From assembly GCF_046591575.1 (NCBI RefSeq), contig NZ_JBIQWA010000002.1, forward strand, positions 394,240 through 458,239: a stretch of 64,000 bases of DNA, written 5' to 3'. The translations under genes and the position numbers were made by a program. This document shows positions 45,429-54,193 of the stretch, one piece after another. The notes beneath the pieces are model-generated. The model was not told the origin of the DNA. It worked only from the letters and a program-made list of their open reading frames with translations, and did no database searches. This stretch comes from Marivita sp046591575. GTDB lineage: Bacteria; Pseudomonadota; Alphaproteobacteria; Rhodobacterales; Rhodobacteraceae. Position 1 is the stretch's first letter; every line of letters begins with the position of its first letter.

Positions 45429-46757
45429 GTGCACACAAAAATTCTGATGGCCAGCGTAGTTGCATCCTTTATGCTTGCAGCCTGCTCGGAGCGTGAAGTC
45501 ATTCTGCCCGGAGAACGGCTTGGGGTGCGCGACGTGCTTCAGGAAAATCAGGCTGACGGGACCGCGACGGTACAGAACACCACCCGCGCCGCAAACCTGC
45601 CCGCGATGACCAATAACGCCAATTGGCCGCAAAGCCATGTCAGCCCGTCCGCCCGTGTCAGCAACGCGGCACTTTCGAAGTCTCTGACGCCGGTCTGGTC
45701 GACCTCTATTGGACAGGGCGACAAACGCCGCGCGCGGATCATCACCGATCCGGTGGTGGCCGATGGCCGCGTCTTTACCATTGACAGCGCCGGTCGCGTC
45801 TCGGCCACATCCACCAGCGGCGCGGCACTGTGGTCCTACAGCCTTGTTCCGCTGCGCGATGATGCCTCGCAAGCCTTGGCTGGCGGACTGGCCTATGACA
45901 ATGGCCGCCTTTACGTCACATCAGGGTTCGGCACCCTGTCCGCGATTGATGCCGCAACCGGTCGGGAAATCTGGACCCAGCGTCTTTTGACCGGTGCAAC
46001 CGGCGCGCCAACGGTGTTTGGCGGATTGGTCTATGTCGTGGCAGGGGACAGCACCGCCTGGGCCGTCGAACAAGAGGACGGCCGCGTGCGCTGGCAATCG
46101 GATGGTCTGGGCGATATCGGCAATGTGGCCGGGGCCGCCCCGCCTGCGGTGAATGACCGTCATGTCGTGTTCTCGTTCGGCAGCGGTGCGGTTGAGGGCG
46201 CGTTCCGTCAGGGCGGCTTGCGCCTGTGGAGCGCGGACATCGTCGGCGCGCGTCGCGGCTTTGCCATTGCGCTGATTGACGACATCACCGGCTATCCTGT
46301 GATCGACGGACAAACCGTCTATGTGGGCAACCATTCGGGCCGCCTTGTGGCGCTGAACGTGAATTCCGGAGACCGGCTCTGGACGGCGCAACACGGCGCC
46401 TTGAACCCGGTCTGGCCTGCGGGCGGGTCGGTCTATGTGGTGTCTGACGTCAATCAGCTGATGCGACTGGATGCGACGGACGGCTCGCAGATCTGGTCGG
46501 TGGACCTGCCGGGATATGAACCCGTGCGCCGCCCGCAGCGCCGCCGTGACACAACCTTTACCAATCACGGGCCAATTCTGGCCGGGGGCCGGTTGATCGT
46601 GGCATCGTCGGACGGGTTCATCCGCGCGTTCGATCCGGCGTCGGGCGAATTGGTTTCCCAGACCGAGATTCGCGGCGGCGCGACGACACGACCGGTTGTC
46701 GCCGGGGGCACGCTTTACGTTGTGTCAACCAATGGTGTGCTGCACGCCTATCGCTGA
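45429..46757 (+). CDS. bamB: Outer-membrane assembly lipoprotein BamB (PQQ-type beta-propeller)
   Basis: A 442-residue lipoprotein. The signal peptide ends in lipobox LAAC with Cys19. The rest is an eight-bladed PQQ-like propeller with repeated blades (GRVFTIDSAGRVSATSTSGA, NGRLYVTSGFGTLSAIDAAT, GQTVYVGNHSGRLVALNVNS). BamB binds the POTRA domains of BamA, which is encoded at 28.3 kb. GTG 45429 is chosen because GAGGGCAGGG precedes it and it begins the signal peptide; the open frame further upstream is inside the previous gene. Confidence 0.92.
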   Translation: MHTKILMASVVASFMLAACSEREVILPGERLGVRDVLQENQADGTATVQNTTRAANLPAMTNNANWPQSHVSPSARVSNAALSKSLTPVWSTSIGQGDKRRARIITDPVVADGRVFTIDSAGRVSATSTSGAALWSYSLVPLRDDASQALAGGLAYDNGRLYVTSGFGTLSAIDAATGREIWTQRLLTGATGAPTVFGGLVYVVAGDSTAWAVEQEDGRVRWQSDGLGDIGNVAGAAPPAVNDRHVVFSFGSGAVEGAFRQGGLRLWSADIVGARRGFAIALIDDITGYPVIDGQTVYVGNHSGRLVALNVNSGDRLWTAQHGALNPVWPAGGSVYVVSDVNQLMRLDATDGSQIWSVDLPGYEPVRRPQRRRDTTFTNHGPILAGGRLIVASSDGFIRAFDPASGELVSQTEIRGGATTRPVVAGGTLYVVSTNGVLHAYR

Positions 46758-46824
46758 CCCCTTTCGCGGGCGCAGGAAATACGATAGGCGGGCTGCTTGA
46801 TGTGATCCGGAGCCGCGTGCACAG

Positions 46825-48276
46825 ATGTCTTTCACCCTCGCCATCGTCGGTCGCCCCAATGTGGGCAAATCGACATTGTTCAACCGTTTGGTCGGCAAAC
46901 GCCTTGCGCTGGTCGACGACCAGCCGGGCGTGACGCGCGATCTGCGCGAAGGAGCGGCGCGTCTGGGGGATCTGCGCTTTACCGTGATCGACACCGCCGG
47001 TCTGGAAGAGGCGACAGACGAAAGCCTGCCGGGCAGGATGCGCAAACTCACCGAACGCGCGGTGGATATGGCGGACGTGTGCCTGTTTCTGATCGACGGT
47101 CGCGTCGGGGTCACGCCATCCGATGAAATGCTGGCGGAAATCCTGCGAAAGCGGTCAAACCACGTGATTCTCGGCGTCAACAAAGCCGAAGGCAGCGCCG
47201 CTGATGGCGGTGTGATCGACGCCTATTCGCTCGGTCTTGGCGAACCGCTGCGGCTGTCGGCAGAACACGGCGAAGGCTTGCCCGACCTTTATGGCATGTT
47301 GCAACCGCTGGCCGATGAGTTCGACAAGCGCGCCGAACTGGACGCCCCCGACACCGAAGTGGATGTCGGCGAAGATGATCCCGACGCCCCCCGCGCCATC
47401 ACCAAAGCCCGGCCGCTGCAAATCGCCGTGGTTGGCCGCCCGAACGCGGGCAAGTCCACGCTGATCAACCAGATCCTGGGCGAAGACCGCCTGCTGACCG
47501 GACCCGAGGCGGGAATCACCCGCGACGCCATTTCGGTGCAGACCGAATGGGGCGGCACCCATATGCGCATCTTTGACACCGCAGGGATGCGCAAAAAGGC
47601 CAAGGTGCAGGAAAAGCTGGAAAAGCTGTCCGTGTCGGACGGCCTGCGCGCGGTGAAATTCGCCGAAGTTGTCGTTGTCCTGCTCGATGCCGCGATCCCA
47701 TTTGAATCCCAAGACCTGCGCATCGCCGATCTGGCCGAACGCGAAGGCCGCGCCGTGGTGATTGCGGTGAACAAATGGGACATGGAAGACGACAAGCAAG
47801 ACAAGCTGAAAATGCTGAAAGAGGAGTTCGAACGCCTCTTGCCGCAACTGCGCGGCGCGCCGTTGATCACCGTGTCGGCCAAAACCGGTCGCGGGCTGGA
47901 TCGCCTGCAAGCGGCCATCCTCAAGGCGCATGACATCTGGAACCGCCGCGTCACCACGGCGCAACTCAACCGCTGGCTGGCAGCGATGCTCGAACAGCAC
48001 CCGCCGCCCGCGCCGCAGGGCAAGCGGATCAAGCTGCGCTACATGACACAGGCCAAAACCCGGCCACCGGGGTTTGTGGTGATGTGCTCGCATCCGGACA
48101 AGATGCCCGACAGCTACAAACGCTATCTGGTCAATGGGCTGCGGCAGGATTTCGACATGCCGGGCACGCCGATTCGCCTGACGCTGCGCGGGCAGGGGGA
48201 CAAGAACCCCTATAAAGGCCGCCGCGAAAAGAACGCAGGTGCCTTGCGCAAACATCTTGGTAAAAATCGCGGCTAA
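46825..48276 (+). CDS. der: Ribosome biogenesis GTPase Der
   Basis: A 483-residue protein with two tandem G domains and a KH-like C-terminus, needed for 50S subunit maturation. The first G domain has GRPNVGKSTLFNRLVG (8-23), DTAG and a NKAE motif; the second has GRPNAGKSTLINQILG (about 207-222), DTAGMRKKAKV and VNKWDM. The C-terminal KH domain carries KLRYMTQAKTRPPGFVVMCS. In the first domain NKAE replaces the canonical NKxD, a variant commonly seen in alphaproteobacterial Der. It ends the yfgM-bamB-der unit. Confidence 0.95.
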   Translation: MSFTLAIVGRPNVGKSTLFNRLVGKRLALVDDQPGVTRDLREGAARLGDLRFTVIDTAGLEEATDESLPGRMRKLTERAVDMADVCLFLIDGRVGVTPSDEMLAEILRKRSNHVILGVNKAEGSAADGGVIDAYSLGLGEPLRLSAEHGEGLPDLYGMLQPLADEFDKRAELDAPDTEVDVGEDDPDAPRAITKARPLQIAVVGRPNAGKSTLINQILGEDRLLTGPEAGITRDAISVQTEWGGTHMRIFDTAGMRKKAKVQEKLEKLSVSDGLRAVKFAEVVVVLLDAAIPFESQDLRIADLAEREGRAVVIAVNKWDMEDDKQDKLKMLKEEFERLLPQLRGAPLITVSAKTGRGLDRLQAAILKAHDIWNRRVTTAQLNRWLAAMLEQHPPPAPQGKRIKLRYMTQAKTRPPGFVVMCSHPDKMPDSYKRYLVNGLRQDFDMPGTPIRLTLRGQGDKNPYKGRREKNAGALRKHLGKNRG

Positions 48277-48504
48277 GCCGGGGCTTGACGATTGGCGTCG
48301 CAGCGTCACACTGCAAGGCGTGACCAGACTTGTTCGCGATCATCGGATTTGGCAAGCTTTGACTCGTTTTATGGCCGGGATCACCCGCTCTTGGCGTGCC
48401 CTTGGGCCTGTCACAGATTGGATGTTATGCCGCTTTAAGCCAATAGTCTTATATGTCCCGCGCCAGCAACCGCCTAGGGTAGCCGCGAATGGAGGAGCAG
48501 ACCC

Positions 48505-49038
48505 ATGCACATGACCGATTCCCGTGTGATCGCCGCAACCCCGGACGAGGTCTGGAGCGCGATTCTTGATCCAGAGGTTCTCAAAAACTGCGTGCCCGGT
48601 TGCCAAGAGATGCACGGCTCTGCCGAAGAGGGGTTCGACGCGGTGGTGGTCCAGAAGGTCGGCCCTGTCAAAGCCACCTTCAAAGGCACGGTCACCCTGT
48701 CCGACATGGTGCCGGGCCAATCGCTGACCCTGTCGGGAGAAGGCAAGGGCGGTGCGGCCGGGTTTGCCAAAGGCGGCGCAGATGTCCGCCTGGCCGCAGT
48801 CGAGGGCGGCACGGAGTTGCATTATGATGTGGACGCCAAGGTCGGCGGCAAGCTGGCCCAATTGGGCAGTCGCATCATCGATGGATTTGCCAAGAAAATG
48901 GCCGATCAGTTCTTTTCCAATTTCCAGCAGGCGGTCGAAGGACCGCCCGAGGAAGACACCGATGTTGCCCCAGAGGACACGACATCCGACGGCGGTGACG
49001 CTCAGAAAAAAGGCTGGTTCAAGAAGATTGTGTCGTGA
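48505..49038 (+). CDS. coxG: CoxG-family SRPBCC protein
   Basis: A 177-residue protein of the carbon-monoxide-dehydrogenase subunit G family (SRPBCC/START fold). Motifs are PDEVWSAILDPEVLKNCVPG (about 13-32), KVGPVKATFKGTVTL and a C-terminal positively charged, amphipathic end (QKKGWFKKIV) that can associate with membranes. In Oligotropha, CoxG helps bind the dehydrogenase to the cytoplasmic membrane. Here it opens the coxGSLM cluster; GGAGGAG precedes the start. Confidence 0.85.
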   Translation: MHMTDSRVIAATPDEVWSAILDPEVLKNCVPGCQEMHGSAEEGFDAVVVQKVGPVKATFKGTVTLSDMVPGQSLTLSGEGKGGAAGFAKGGADVRLAAVEGGTELHYDVDAKVGGKLAQLGSRIIDGFAKKMADQFFSNFQQAVEGPPEEDTDVAPEDTTSDGGDAQKKGWFKKIVS

Positions 49039-49092
49039 CACACCAAAACCCGGCCCTATCACAATAAAGACGACATCAACGGGAGGAGTTTG

Positions 49093-49578
49093 ATGACAAA
49101 TGTAACAATGACGGTGAACGGTAAATCCGTCTCCGGCACGGTCAAAGGCAACACGCTTTTGTCCGATTTCCTGCGCGAAGATCTGCGCCTGACCGGCACC
49201 CATGTGGGGTGCGACACCTCGCAATGCGGGGCCTGCGTGGTGCATGTGAACGGCGAGGCGGTCAAATCCTGCACCATGTTCGCCGCCGAGGCAGACGGGG
49301 CCGATGTCGGCACCATCGAAGGCCAGGCCAATGCGGATGGGTCGCTCAACGTGATCCAGCAGGCGTTTCAGGACCACCACGGCCTGCAATGCGGCTTTTG
49401 CACGCCGGGCATGGTTATGTCGGCGGCGGCATTGCTCAAGGACAACCCAAAACCGTCCGAAGCGGAAATCCGCGACTACCTCGAAGGCAATATCTGCCGC
49501 TGCACCGGCTATCATAACATCGTCAAAGCGATCATGGCAGCGTCCGGACAGGACGTTCCCGCCGTCGCCGCAGAATAA
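49093..49578 (+). CDS. coxS: Molybdenum hydroxylase small (2Fe-2S) subunit, CoxS-like
   Basis: A 161-residue electron-transfer subunit. The N-terminal plant-type [2Fe-2S] cluster is bound by Cys in GCDTSQCGACVVHVNG and the later Cys of VKSC, and the C-terminal four-helix domain binds a second cluster through CGFCTPGMVM and CRCTGYHNIV. ATG 49093 is preferred over an in-frame TTG at 49090, with GGGAGGAG upstream. It passes electrons from the Mo site of the large subunit to the FAD subunit. Confidence 0.93.
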   Translation: MTNVTMTVNGKSVSGTVKGNTLLSDFLREDLRLTGTHVGCDTSQCGACVVHVNGEAVKSCTMFAAEADGADVGTIEGQANADGSLNVIQQAFQDHHGLQCGFCTPGMVMSAAALLKDNPKPSEAEIRDYLEGNICRCTGYHNIVKAIMAASGQDVPAVAAE

Positions 49579-49627
49579 TCATTTCATCTAGGGTGTGTGC
49601 CTGCACGCACCAACAGGGAGGAAGACC

Positions 49628-52003
49628 ATGCCGAAGGATCATGGCATTGGCGCAAGCCCAAAGCGGCGCGAAGACGTTCGCTTTCTGACTGGCGCTGGCA
49701 ATTATACCGACGATATCAACGTACATGGCCAAGCCTATGTGCATTTCCTGCGCTCGGACCTGGCGCATGCCAAAATCAATAGTATCGACACGTCCGAGGC
49801 CGAAAAGATGCCCGGCGTTGTCCGTATTTTCACCGGGGCCGATTTCGAAGGCGTGGGCGGTCTGCCCTGCGGCTGGGAAGTGACCGACAAACATGGCCAG
49901 CCAATGAAAGAACCGGCCCACCCGGTTCTGGCGCAAGGCAAGGTGCGCCATGTTGGCGACCCGTATGCCGCTGTGGTCGCTGACACGCTCGAACAGGCCC
50001 GCACCGCCGCCGAAGCCATCGTTGCCGATTTCGAAGAGCTGGACGCGGTGGTCGATATGGCCAAGGCGCTCGATGCCGGAGCAACCAAGGTGCATGACGA
50101 TCTTGATGACAACCTGTGCTACGACTGGCAATTCGGCACCGACACCGAAACGACGGACGCCGCCTTTGCCAAGGCCGCGCATGTCACCACACTCGAACTG
50201 GTGAACCAGCGCCTCGTCGCCAACCCGATGGAGCCGCGCGTGGCGGTGGGGGACTATTCCCGCGCCAATGATGAACACACGCTTTATACCACATCGCAAA
50301 ACCCGCACGTCATTCGCCTGCTGATGGGCGCGTTTGTTCTGGGCATCCCCGAACACAAGCTGCGCGTCGTGGCGCCTGATGTGGGGGGCGGCTTTGGCAC
50401 CAAGATCTTTCACTACGCCGAAGAGGCATTCTGCACTTTCGCTGCCAAGGCCTGCAACCGCCCGGTGAAATGGACATCGAGCCGGTCCGAAGCGTTCATG
50501 TCCGACGCCCACGGCCGGGATCATGTCACCACCATCGAACTGGCGCTGGACAAGGGCAACAACTTCCTTGCCGTGCGCACGGATACCAAGGCCAATATGG
50601 GCGCATACCTGTCGACCTTTGCGTCCTCGGTTCCGACATGGCTGCACGGCACGCTGATGGCGGGCAATTACAAGACGCCCGCGGTGCAGGTGAACGTCAA
50701 AGCCGTGTTTACCACAACCGTTCCCGTCGATGCCTATCGCGGCGCAGGGCGTCCAGAAGCCACCTTCCAGCTTGAGCGCGTGATCGACAAGGCCGCGCGC
50801 GAATTGGGCGTTGATCCCATCGCGCTCCGCCGTCAAAACTTCATCACGCAATTCCCCTACGCCACGCCCGTCGCCGTCGAATACGACACCGGCGATTACG
50901 AAGCGACCATGGCCAAGATGGAAGAGCTGTTGGACATCCCGGGCTTTGCCGCCCGTCGCGCCGAATCCGAAAAGAACGGCATGCTGCGTGGTCTTGGCAT
51001 CAATTGCTTCATCGAAGCCTGCGGCATCGCGCCGTCCAACCTGGTTGGCCAACTTGGCGCGCGGGCCGGTCTCTATGATGCCGCAACCGTGCGGGTGAAC
51101 GCCACCGGCTCGATCAGCGTCATGGTCGGCGCACATAGCCACGGGCAGGGGCACGAAACCGCCTTCCCGCAAGTGGTGGCCGAAATGCTGGGCATTGACG
51201 AATCGATGATCGACATTGTCCACGGCGACACCTCGAAGATCCCGTTCGGCATGGGCACATACGGGTCGCGGTCCCTGGCGGTCTGCGGCTCGGCCATGGT
51301 GCGGGCGACCGAAAAGATCATCAACAAGGCCAAGAAAATCGCCGGTCACATGCTCGAAGCCTCCGAAAGCGATATCGAGCTCAAGGACGGCCAGTTCACC
51401 GTTGCGGGCACCGACAAATCGGTCGCCTGGGGGGATGTGACGCTGGCCGCCTACGTGCCGCATAACTACCCGCTTGAGGACATCGAACCGGGGCTTGAGG
51501 AAACGGCGTTCTACGATCCGGCCAACTTTACCTACCCGGCGGGCGCTTATGCCTGCGAGGTCGAGGTGGACCCCGAGACCGGCAAAGTGACCATCGAAAA
51601 GTTCGTCTCGGCGGATGATTTCGGCAATGTGGTCAACCCGATGATCGTCGAAGGCCAGGTGCATGGCGGCATCGCCCAGGGCATCGGTCAGGCGCTTTTG
51701 GAGAACTGCGCCTATGACGAGAACGGCCAGCTTTTGTCGGCGTCCTACATGGACTACGCCATGCCCCGCGCGGATGACCTGCCGCATATGGCCGATTACG
51801 TGGTCGACCATTCCTGCCAGACGCCCTGCACGCACAACCCGCTGGGTGTGAAGGGCTGTGGCGAGGCCGGGGCCATCGGCTCGCCGCCCACGGTGGTGAA
51901 CGCGGTGATCGACGCGCTTCATTCGGGGGGGCACACCCACGTCAACCATATCGACATGCCCGTTTCGCCCGCCCGCGTCTGGGCCGCGATGAACAGCCAG
52001 TAA
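49628..52003 (+). CDS. Molybdenum hydroxylase large subunit, form II CoxL-like
   Basis: A 791-residue xanthine-oxidase-family catalytic subunit that binds Mo-molybdopterin cytosine dinucleotide. VAPDVGGGFGTKIFHY (about 250-265) is a cofactor-binding loop. The active-site motif AYRGAGR (369-375) defines form II; genuine CO dehydrogenases (form I) have AYRCSFR with the Cys that binds Cu. GVKGCGEAGAIGSPPTVVNA near the C-terminus has the catalytic Glu. Thus the fold and cofactor are clear, but CO oxidation should not be assumed: form II enzymes include hydroxylases of other substrates. ATG 49628 follows GGGAGGAAG. Confidence 0.9.
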   Translation: MPKDHGIGASPKRREDVRFLTGAGNYTDDINVHGQAYVHFLRSDLAHAKINSIDTSEAEKMPGVVRIFTGADFEGVGGLPCGWEVTDKHGQPMKEPAHPVLAQGKVRHVGDPYAAVVADTLEQARTAAEAIVADFEELDAVVDMAKALDAGATKVHDDLDDNLCYDWQFGTDTETTDAAFAKAAHVTTLELVNQRLVANPMEPRVAVGDYSRANDEHTLYTTSQNPHVIRLLMGAFVLGIPEHKLRVVAPDVGGGFGTKIFHYAEEAFCTFAAKACNRPVKWTSSRSEAFMSDAHGRDHVTTIELALDKGNNFLAVRTDTKANMGAYLSTFASSVPTWLHGTLMAGNYKTPAVQVNVKAVFTTTVPVDAYRGAGRPEATFQLERVIDKAARELGVDPIALRRQNFITQFPYATPVAVEYDTGDYEATMAKMEELLDIPGFAARRAESEKNGMLRGLGINCFIEACGIAPSNLVGQLGARAGLYDAATVRVNATGSISVMVGAHSHGQGHETAFPQVVAEMLGIDESMIDIVHGDTSKIPFGMGTYGSRSLAVCGSAMVRATEKIINKAKKIAGHMLEASESDIELKDGQFTVAGTDKSVAWGDVTLAAYVPHNYPLEDIEPGLEETAFYDPANFTYPAGAYACEVEVDPETGKVTIEKFVSADDFGNVVNPMIVEGQVHGGIAQGIGQALLENCAYDENGQLLSASYMDYAMPRADDLPHMADYVVDHSCQTPCTHNPLGVKGCGEAGAIGSPPTVVNAVIDALHSGGHTHVNHIDMPVSPARVWAAMNSQ

Positions 52004-52015
52004 GGAGGGCTGACC

Positions 52016-52801
52016 ATGTATAGCTTTGACATCGAACGCCCCACATCTGTTGCCGACGCGGTAAAGGCGCTGGCCACGGACGAGGCACAACCCCTGGCGG
52101 GCGGGCAAACCCTGATCCCGACGCTGAAACAACGTCTGGCGGCTCCCTCCGTTTTGGTCAGCCTGTCCGGCATCAACGAGATGAAGGGTGTCTGCAGCAT
52201 GGATGACGGCCGCCTGTCTATCGGCGGCGGCACGACCCACGCCACCGTCGCCGCCAAAGCCACCGCGTTTCCGGGCCTTGCCTCCCTAGCGGCCAATATC
52301 GGCGACCCGGCGGTGCGCAATCGTGGCACCATCGGCGGGTCTCTGGCCAATAACGATCCGTCTGCCTGCTATCCGGCGGCGGCGCTTGCGTCGGGGGCCA
52401 CCATTGTCACCAACACCCGTGAAATCGCCGCGGATGACTATTTCCAGGGCATGTTCACCACTGCGCTGGACGAGGGCGAGATCATCACCGAGGTGCGTTT
52501 TCCGGTGCCGGAAAAATCCGCCTATATGAAGTTCGAACAACCCGCATCGCGCTTTGCGCTGGTGGGTGTGTTTGTGGCCAAGTTCGCCGACGGCGTTCGC
52601 GTGGCGGTGACCGGCGCGTCCGAAGACGGGGTCTTCCGCTGGACCGAAGCCGAGACGGCCCTGTCGTCCAACTTTTCCTCGGACGCGGTGCCAGCGGCCC
52701 CTTCTGGCGACGGCATGATTTCGGACCTGCACGGCACTGGTGAGTACCGCGCCCATCTGGTGGCTGTCATGACCAAACGCGCGGTTGCCGCGGCTGGCTG
52801 A
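52016..52801 (+). CDS. coxM: Molybdenum hydroxylase medium (FAD) subunit, CoxM-like
   Basis: A 261-residue FAD-binding subunit of the same enzyme. PLAGGQTLIPTLKQRLAAPS (about 28-47) and IGDPAVRNRGTIGGSLANND (about 96-115) are the two FAD-contact motifs of the PCMH fold, and a CO-dehydrogenase flavoprotein C-terminal domain follows. It starts 12 bases after the large subunit with AGGAGGG before ATG, and the unit ends at the terminator at 52828. The order S-L-M differs from the M-S-L order of classical form I cox operons. Confidence 0.92.
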   Translation: MYSFDIERPTSVADAVKALATDEAQPLAGGQTLIPTLKQRLAAPSVLVSLSGINEMKGVCSMDDGRLSIGGGTTHATVAAKATAFPGLASLAANIGDPAVRNRGTIGGSLANNDPSACYPAAALASGATIVTNTREIAADDYFQGMFTTALDEGEIITEVRFPVPEKSAYMKFEQPASRFALVGVFVAKFADGVRVAVTGASEDGVFRWTEAETALSSNFSSDAVPAAPSGDGMISDLHGTGEYRAHLVAVMTKRAVAAAG

Positions 52802-52827
52802 TCGGCCCCTGTTCGGAACACAACAAC

Positions 52828-52860
52828 ACCAGCCCCGCCGCAACGCGGGGCTGGTCTGTC
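52828..52860 (+). terminator. Rho-independent terminator of the cox-like operon
   Basis: ACCAGCCCCGC (52828-52838) pairs with GCGGGGCTGGT (52845-52855) around CGCAAC, giving an 11-bp stem, followed by CTGTCTTTGG. The T-run is short but the stem is strong. Confidence 0.7.
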
Positions 52861-52949
52861 TTTGGCCCCGGATACACCCATAACATCTGGACCTCTGTGA
52901 ACGCTGTGATATCAGACCCGCAATCAACGCGCGCCATTCAGAGACCATC

Positions 52950-53399
52950 ATGACCCCATCCAAACGTATCGTCCTATCCAGCGACCACGCCGCCATTTCC
53001 CTGCGCCAGACCATTGCCGACCACCTGGCAAAGCAAGGCTGGGATGTCGTTGATATCGGCCCGACCAGTCCCGAAAGCACGCACTACCCCAAACATGGTG
53101 CCGACGCGGCACAACGTGTGGCCTCTGGTGATTGCGCGCTGGGGATCGTGCTTTGCGGTACAGGGCAGGGCATCATGATGGCGGCCAATAAGGTCAAGGG
53201 CATCCGCTGCGGTGTCTGCGCCGACACGTTCTCGGCCAGAATGATCCGCGCGCATAACAACGCCAACATGCTGTCGCTTGGCGCACGCGTCATCGGCGAG
53301 GGGCTGGCACTTGATATCGTCGATGCGTTCACGCGCACAGAGTTCGAAGGCGGCCGCCACGCCACCCGCGTCGACATGATCAACGAAATCGAGGCTTAA
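52950..53399 (+). CDS. rpiB: Ribose 5-phosphate isomerase B
   Basis: A 149-residue RpiB/LacAB sugar isomerase interconverting ribulose- and ribose-5-phosphate. It has the N-terminal SSDHAAISLRQTIADHL (9-25), HYPKHGADAAQRVASG, and the active-site loop GIVLCGTGQGIMMAANKVKG, with the catalytic Cys. NNANMLSLGARVIGEGLA is the C-terminal family motif. It stands alone downstream of the cox-like terminator. Confidence 0.92.
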   Translation: MTPSKRIVLSSDHAAISLRQTIADHLAKQGWDVVDIGPTSPESTHYPKHGADAAQRVASGDCALGIVLCGTGQGIMMAANKVKGIRCGVCADTFSARMIRAHNNANMLSLGARVIGEGLALDIVDAFTRTEFEGGRHATRVDMINEIEA

Positions 53400-53746
53400 C
53401 CCGCGCGTCCCTCAAAACAGCAGGACAGCTCGCCCGTTTTGAAAAGGGCGTATCGGTCAAATTGGCGGGTGCTGCCACATCCCCAAGGGACAGCCGCCCA
53501 TTGCCCTTTGGTCGATAAAATATGCGAATGCCGATCCTGTCCAACCCTCTGCTTGCGCATGATTTTTCCTGTAAATTACCCGGATTGAGCGAAAAATCTC
53601 TGAAATGTTCTGATAAAACGCGCAAAGGCCCGGGAAATTCACTAATACTGGCCCTGGATGGGACAGCGGCGCAAGATCGCACGACCACCCGGATTGCAGG
53701 GCGGCAGCTCTTCAATTCGTAAAAAAGAACACATTCGGAGGACAGT
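53400..53746. other. 347-base intergenic region with no clear feature
   Basis: Lies between rpiB and the stress-protein gene. It is more AT-rich than its surroundings around 53560-53620. A short imperfect hairpin (CGCCC to GGGCG near 53432-53451) follows rpiB without a T-run. No gene, FNR-like box or clear promoter was identified. Confidence 0.4.
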
Positions 53747-54184
53747 ATGTCAGTCAAAATAGTCATAGGGCTTGACGGCACAGACACCGGTGAACGCGCG
53801 CTTGCGTTTGCCAAGGATCTGGCGTCAAGGCTGGACGAGTGCGAGTTGCTGGTCGTCTACGTGATCGAATGGTCGCCCTACACGTTCCAAACAGCGGCAG
53901 AAAACGCAGAACGCCACAAGCGCCGCGAAGATGAAATCGCGCTTGCCACCACGCGCATTGTCGATCCGGCGGTCAAGGCTTTGACCGATGCGGGCTTCAA
54001 GGCCAGCGGAATGGTGCGCCATGGGGATGTCGCCGACACGCTGAACCGGCTCACCGTCGAAAACGGTGGGTCGCAAATTATCGTGGGCCGCGGCTCTTCG
54101 GGAGGATTCAGCAAACGGGTGTTCGGCACCTCAACACAAAGCCTTGTGATGCATGCTGACGTGCCGGTCACGGTCGTTGGATAA
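53747..54184 (+). CDS. Universal stress protein (UspA family)
   Basis: A 145-residue single-domain Usp. The N-terminal IVIGLDGTDTGERALAFA and the C-terminal ATP-binding loop IIVGRGSSGGFSKRVFGTSTQ, which fits G-2x-G-9x-G(S/T), indicate an ATP-binding type. GGAGGACAGT precedes the ATG. It ends 9 bases before an AGCS symporter gene, so the two are cotranscribed; Usp proteins are often paired with transporters and may modulate them. Confidence 0.88.
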   Translation: MSVKIVIGLDGTDTGERALAFAKDLASRLDECELLVVYVIEWSPYTFQTAAENAERHKRREDEIALATTRIVDPAVKALTDAGFKASGMVRHGDVADTLNRLTVENGGSQIIVGRGSSGGFSKRVFGTSTQSLVMHADVPVTVVG

Positions 54185-54193
54185 GGGGGACGT

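Noticed and set aside
49532..52240. A very long open frame (902 codons) antisense to the CoxL-like gene
   Set aside because: It mirrors the codon pattern of the real gene in GC-rich DNA, has no family motifs, and the plus-strand protein is unmistakable. Similar antisense frames over the DMGDH-like, RND and binding-protein genes were rejected for the same reason.
48505..52801. Calling the cluster a true aerobic CO dehydrogenase
   Set aside because: The active-site loop is AYRGAGR, lacking the Cys of the CO-oxidising form I enzyme.
53380..53814. Leftward ORF across the rpiB-usp gap
   Set aside because: It overlaps the start of the stress-protein gene, has no motif and no start signal.
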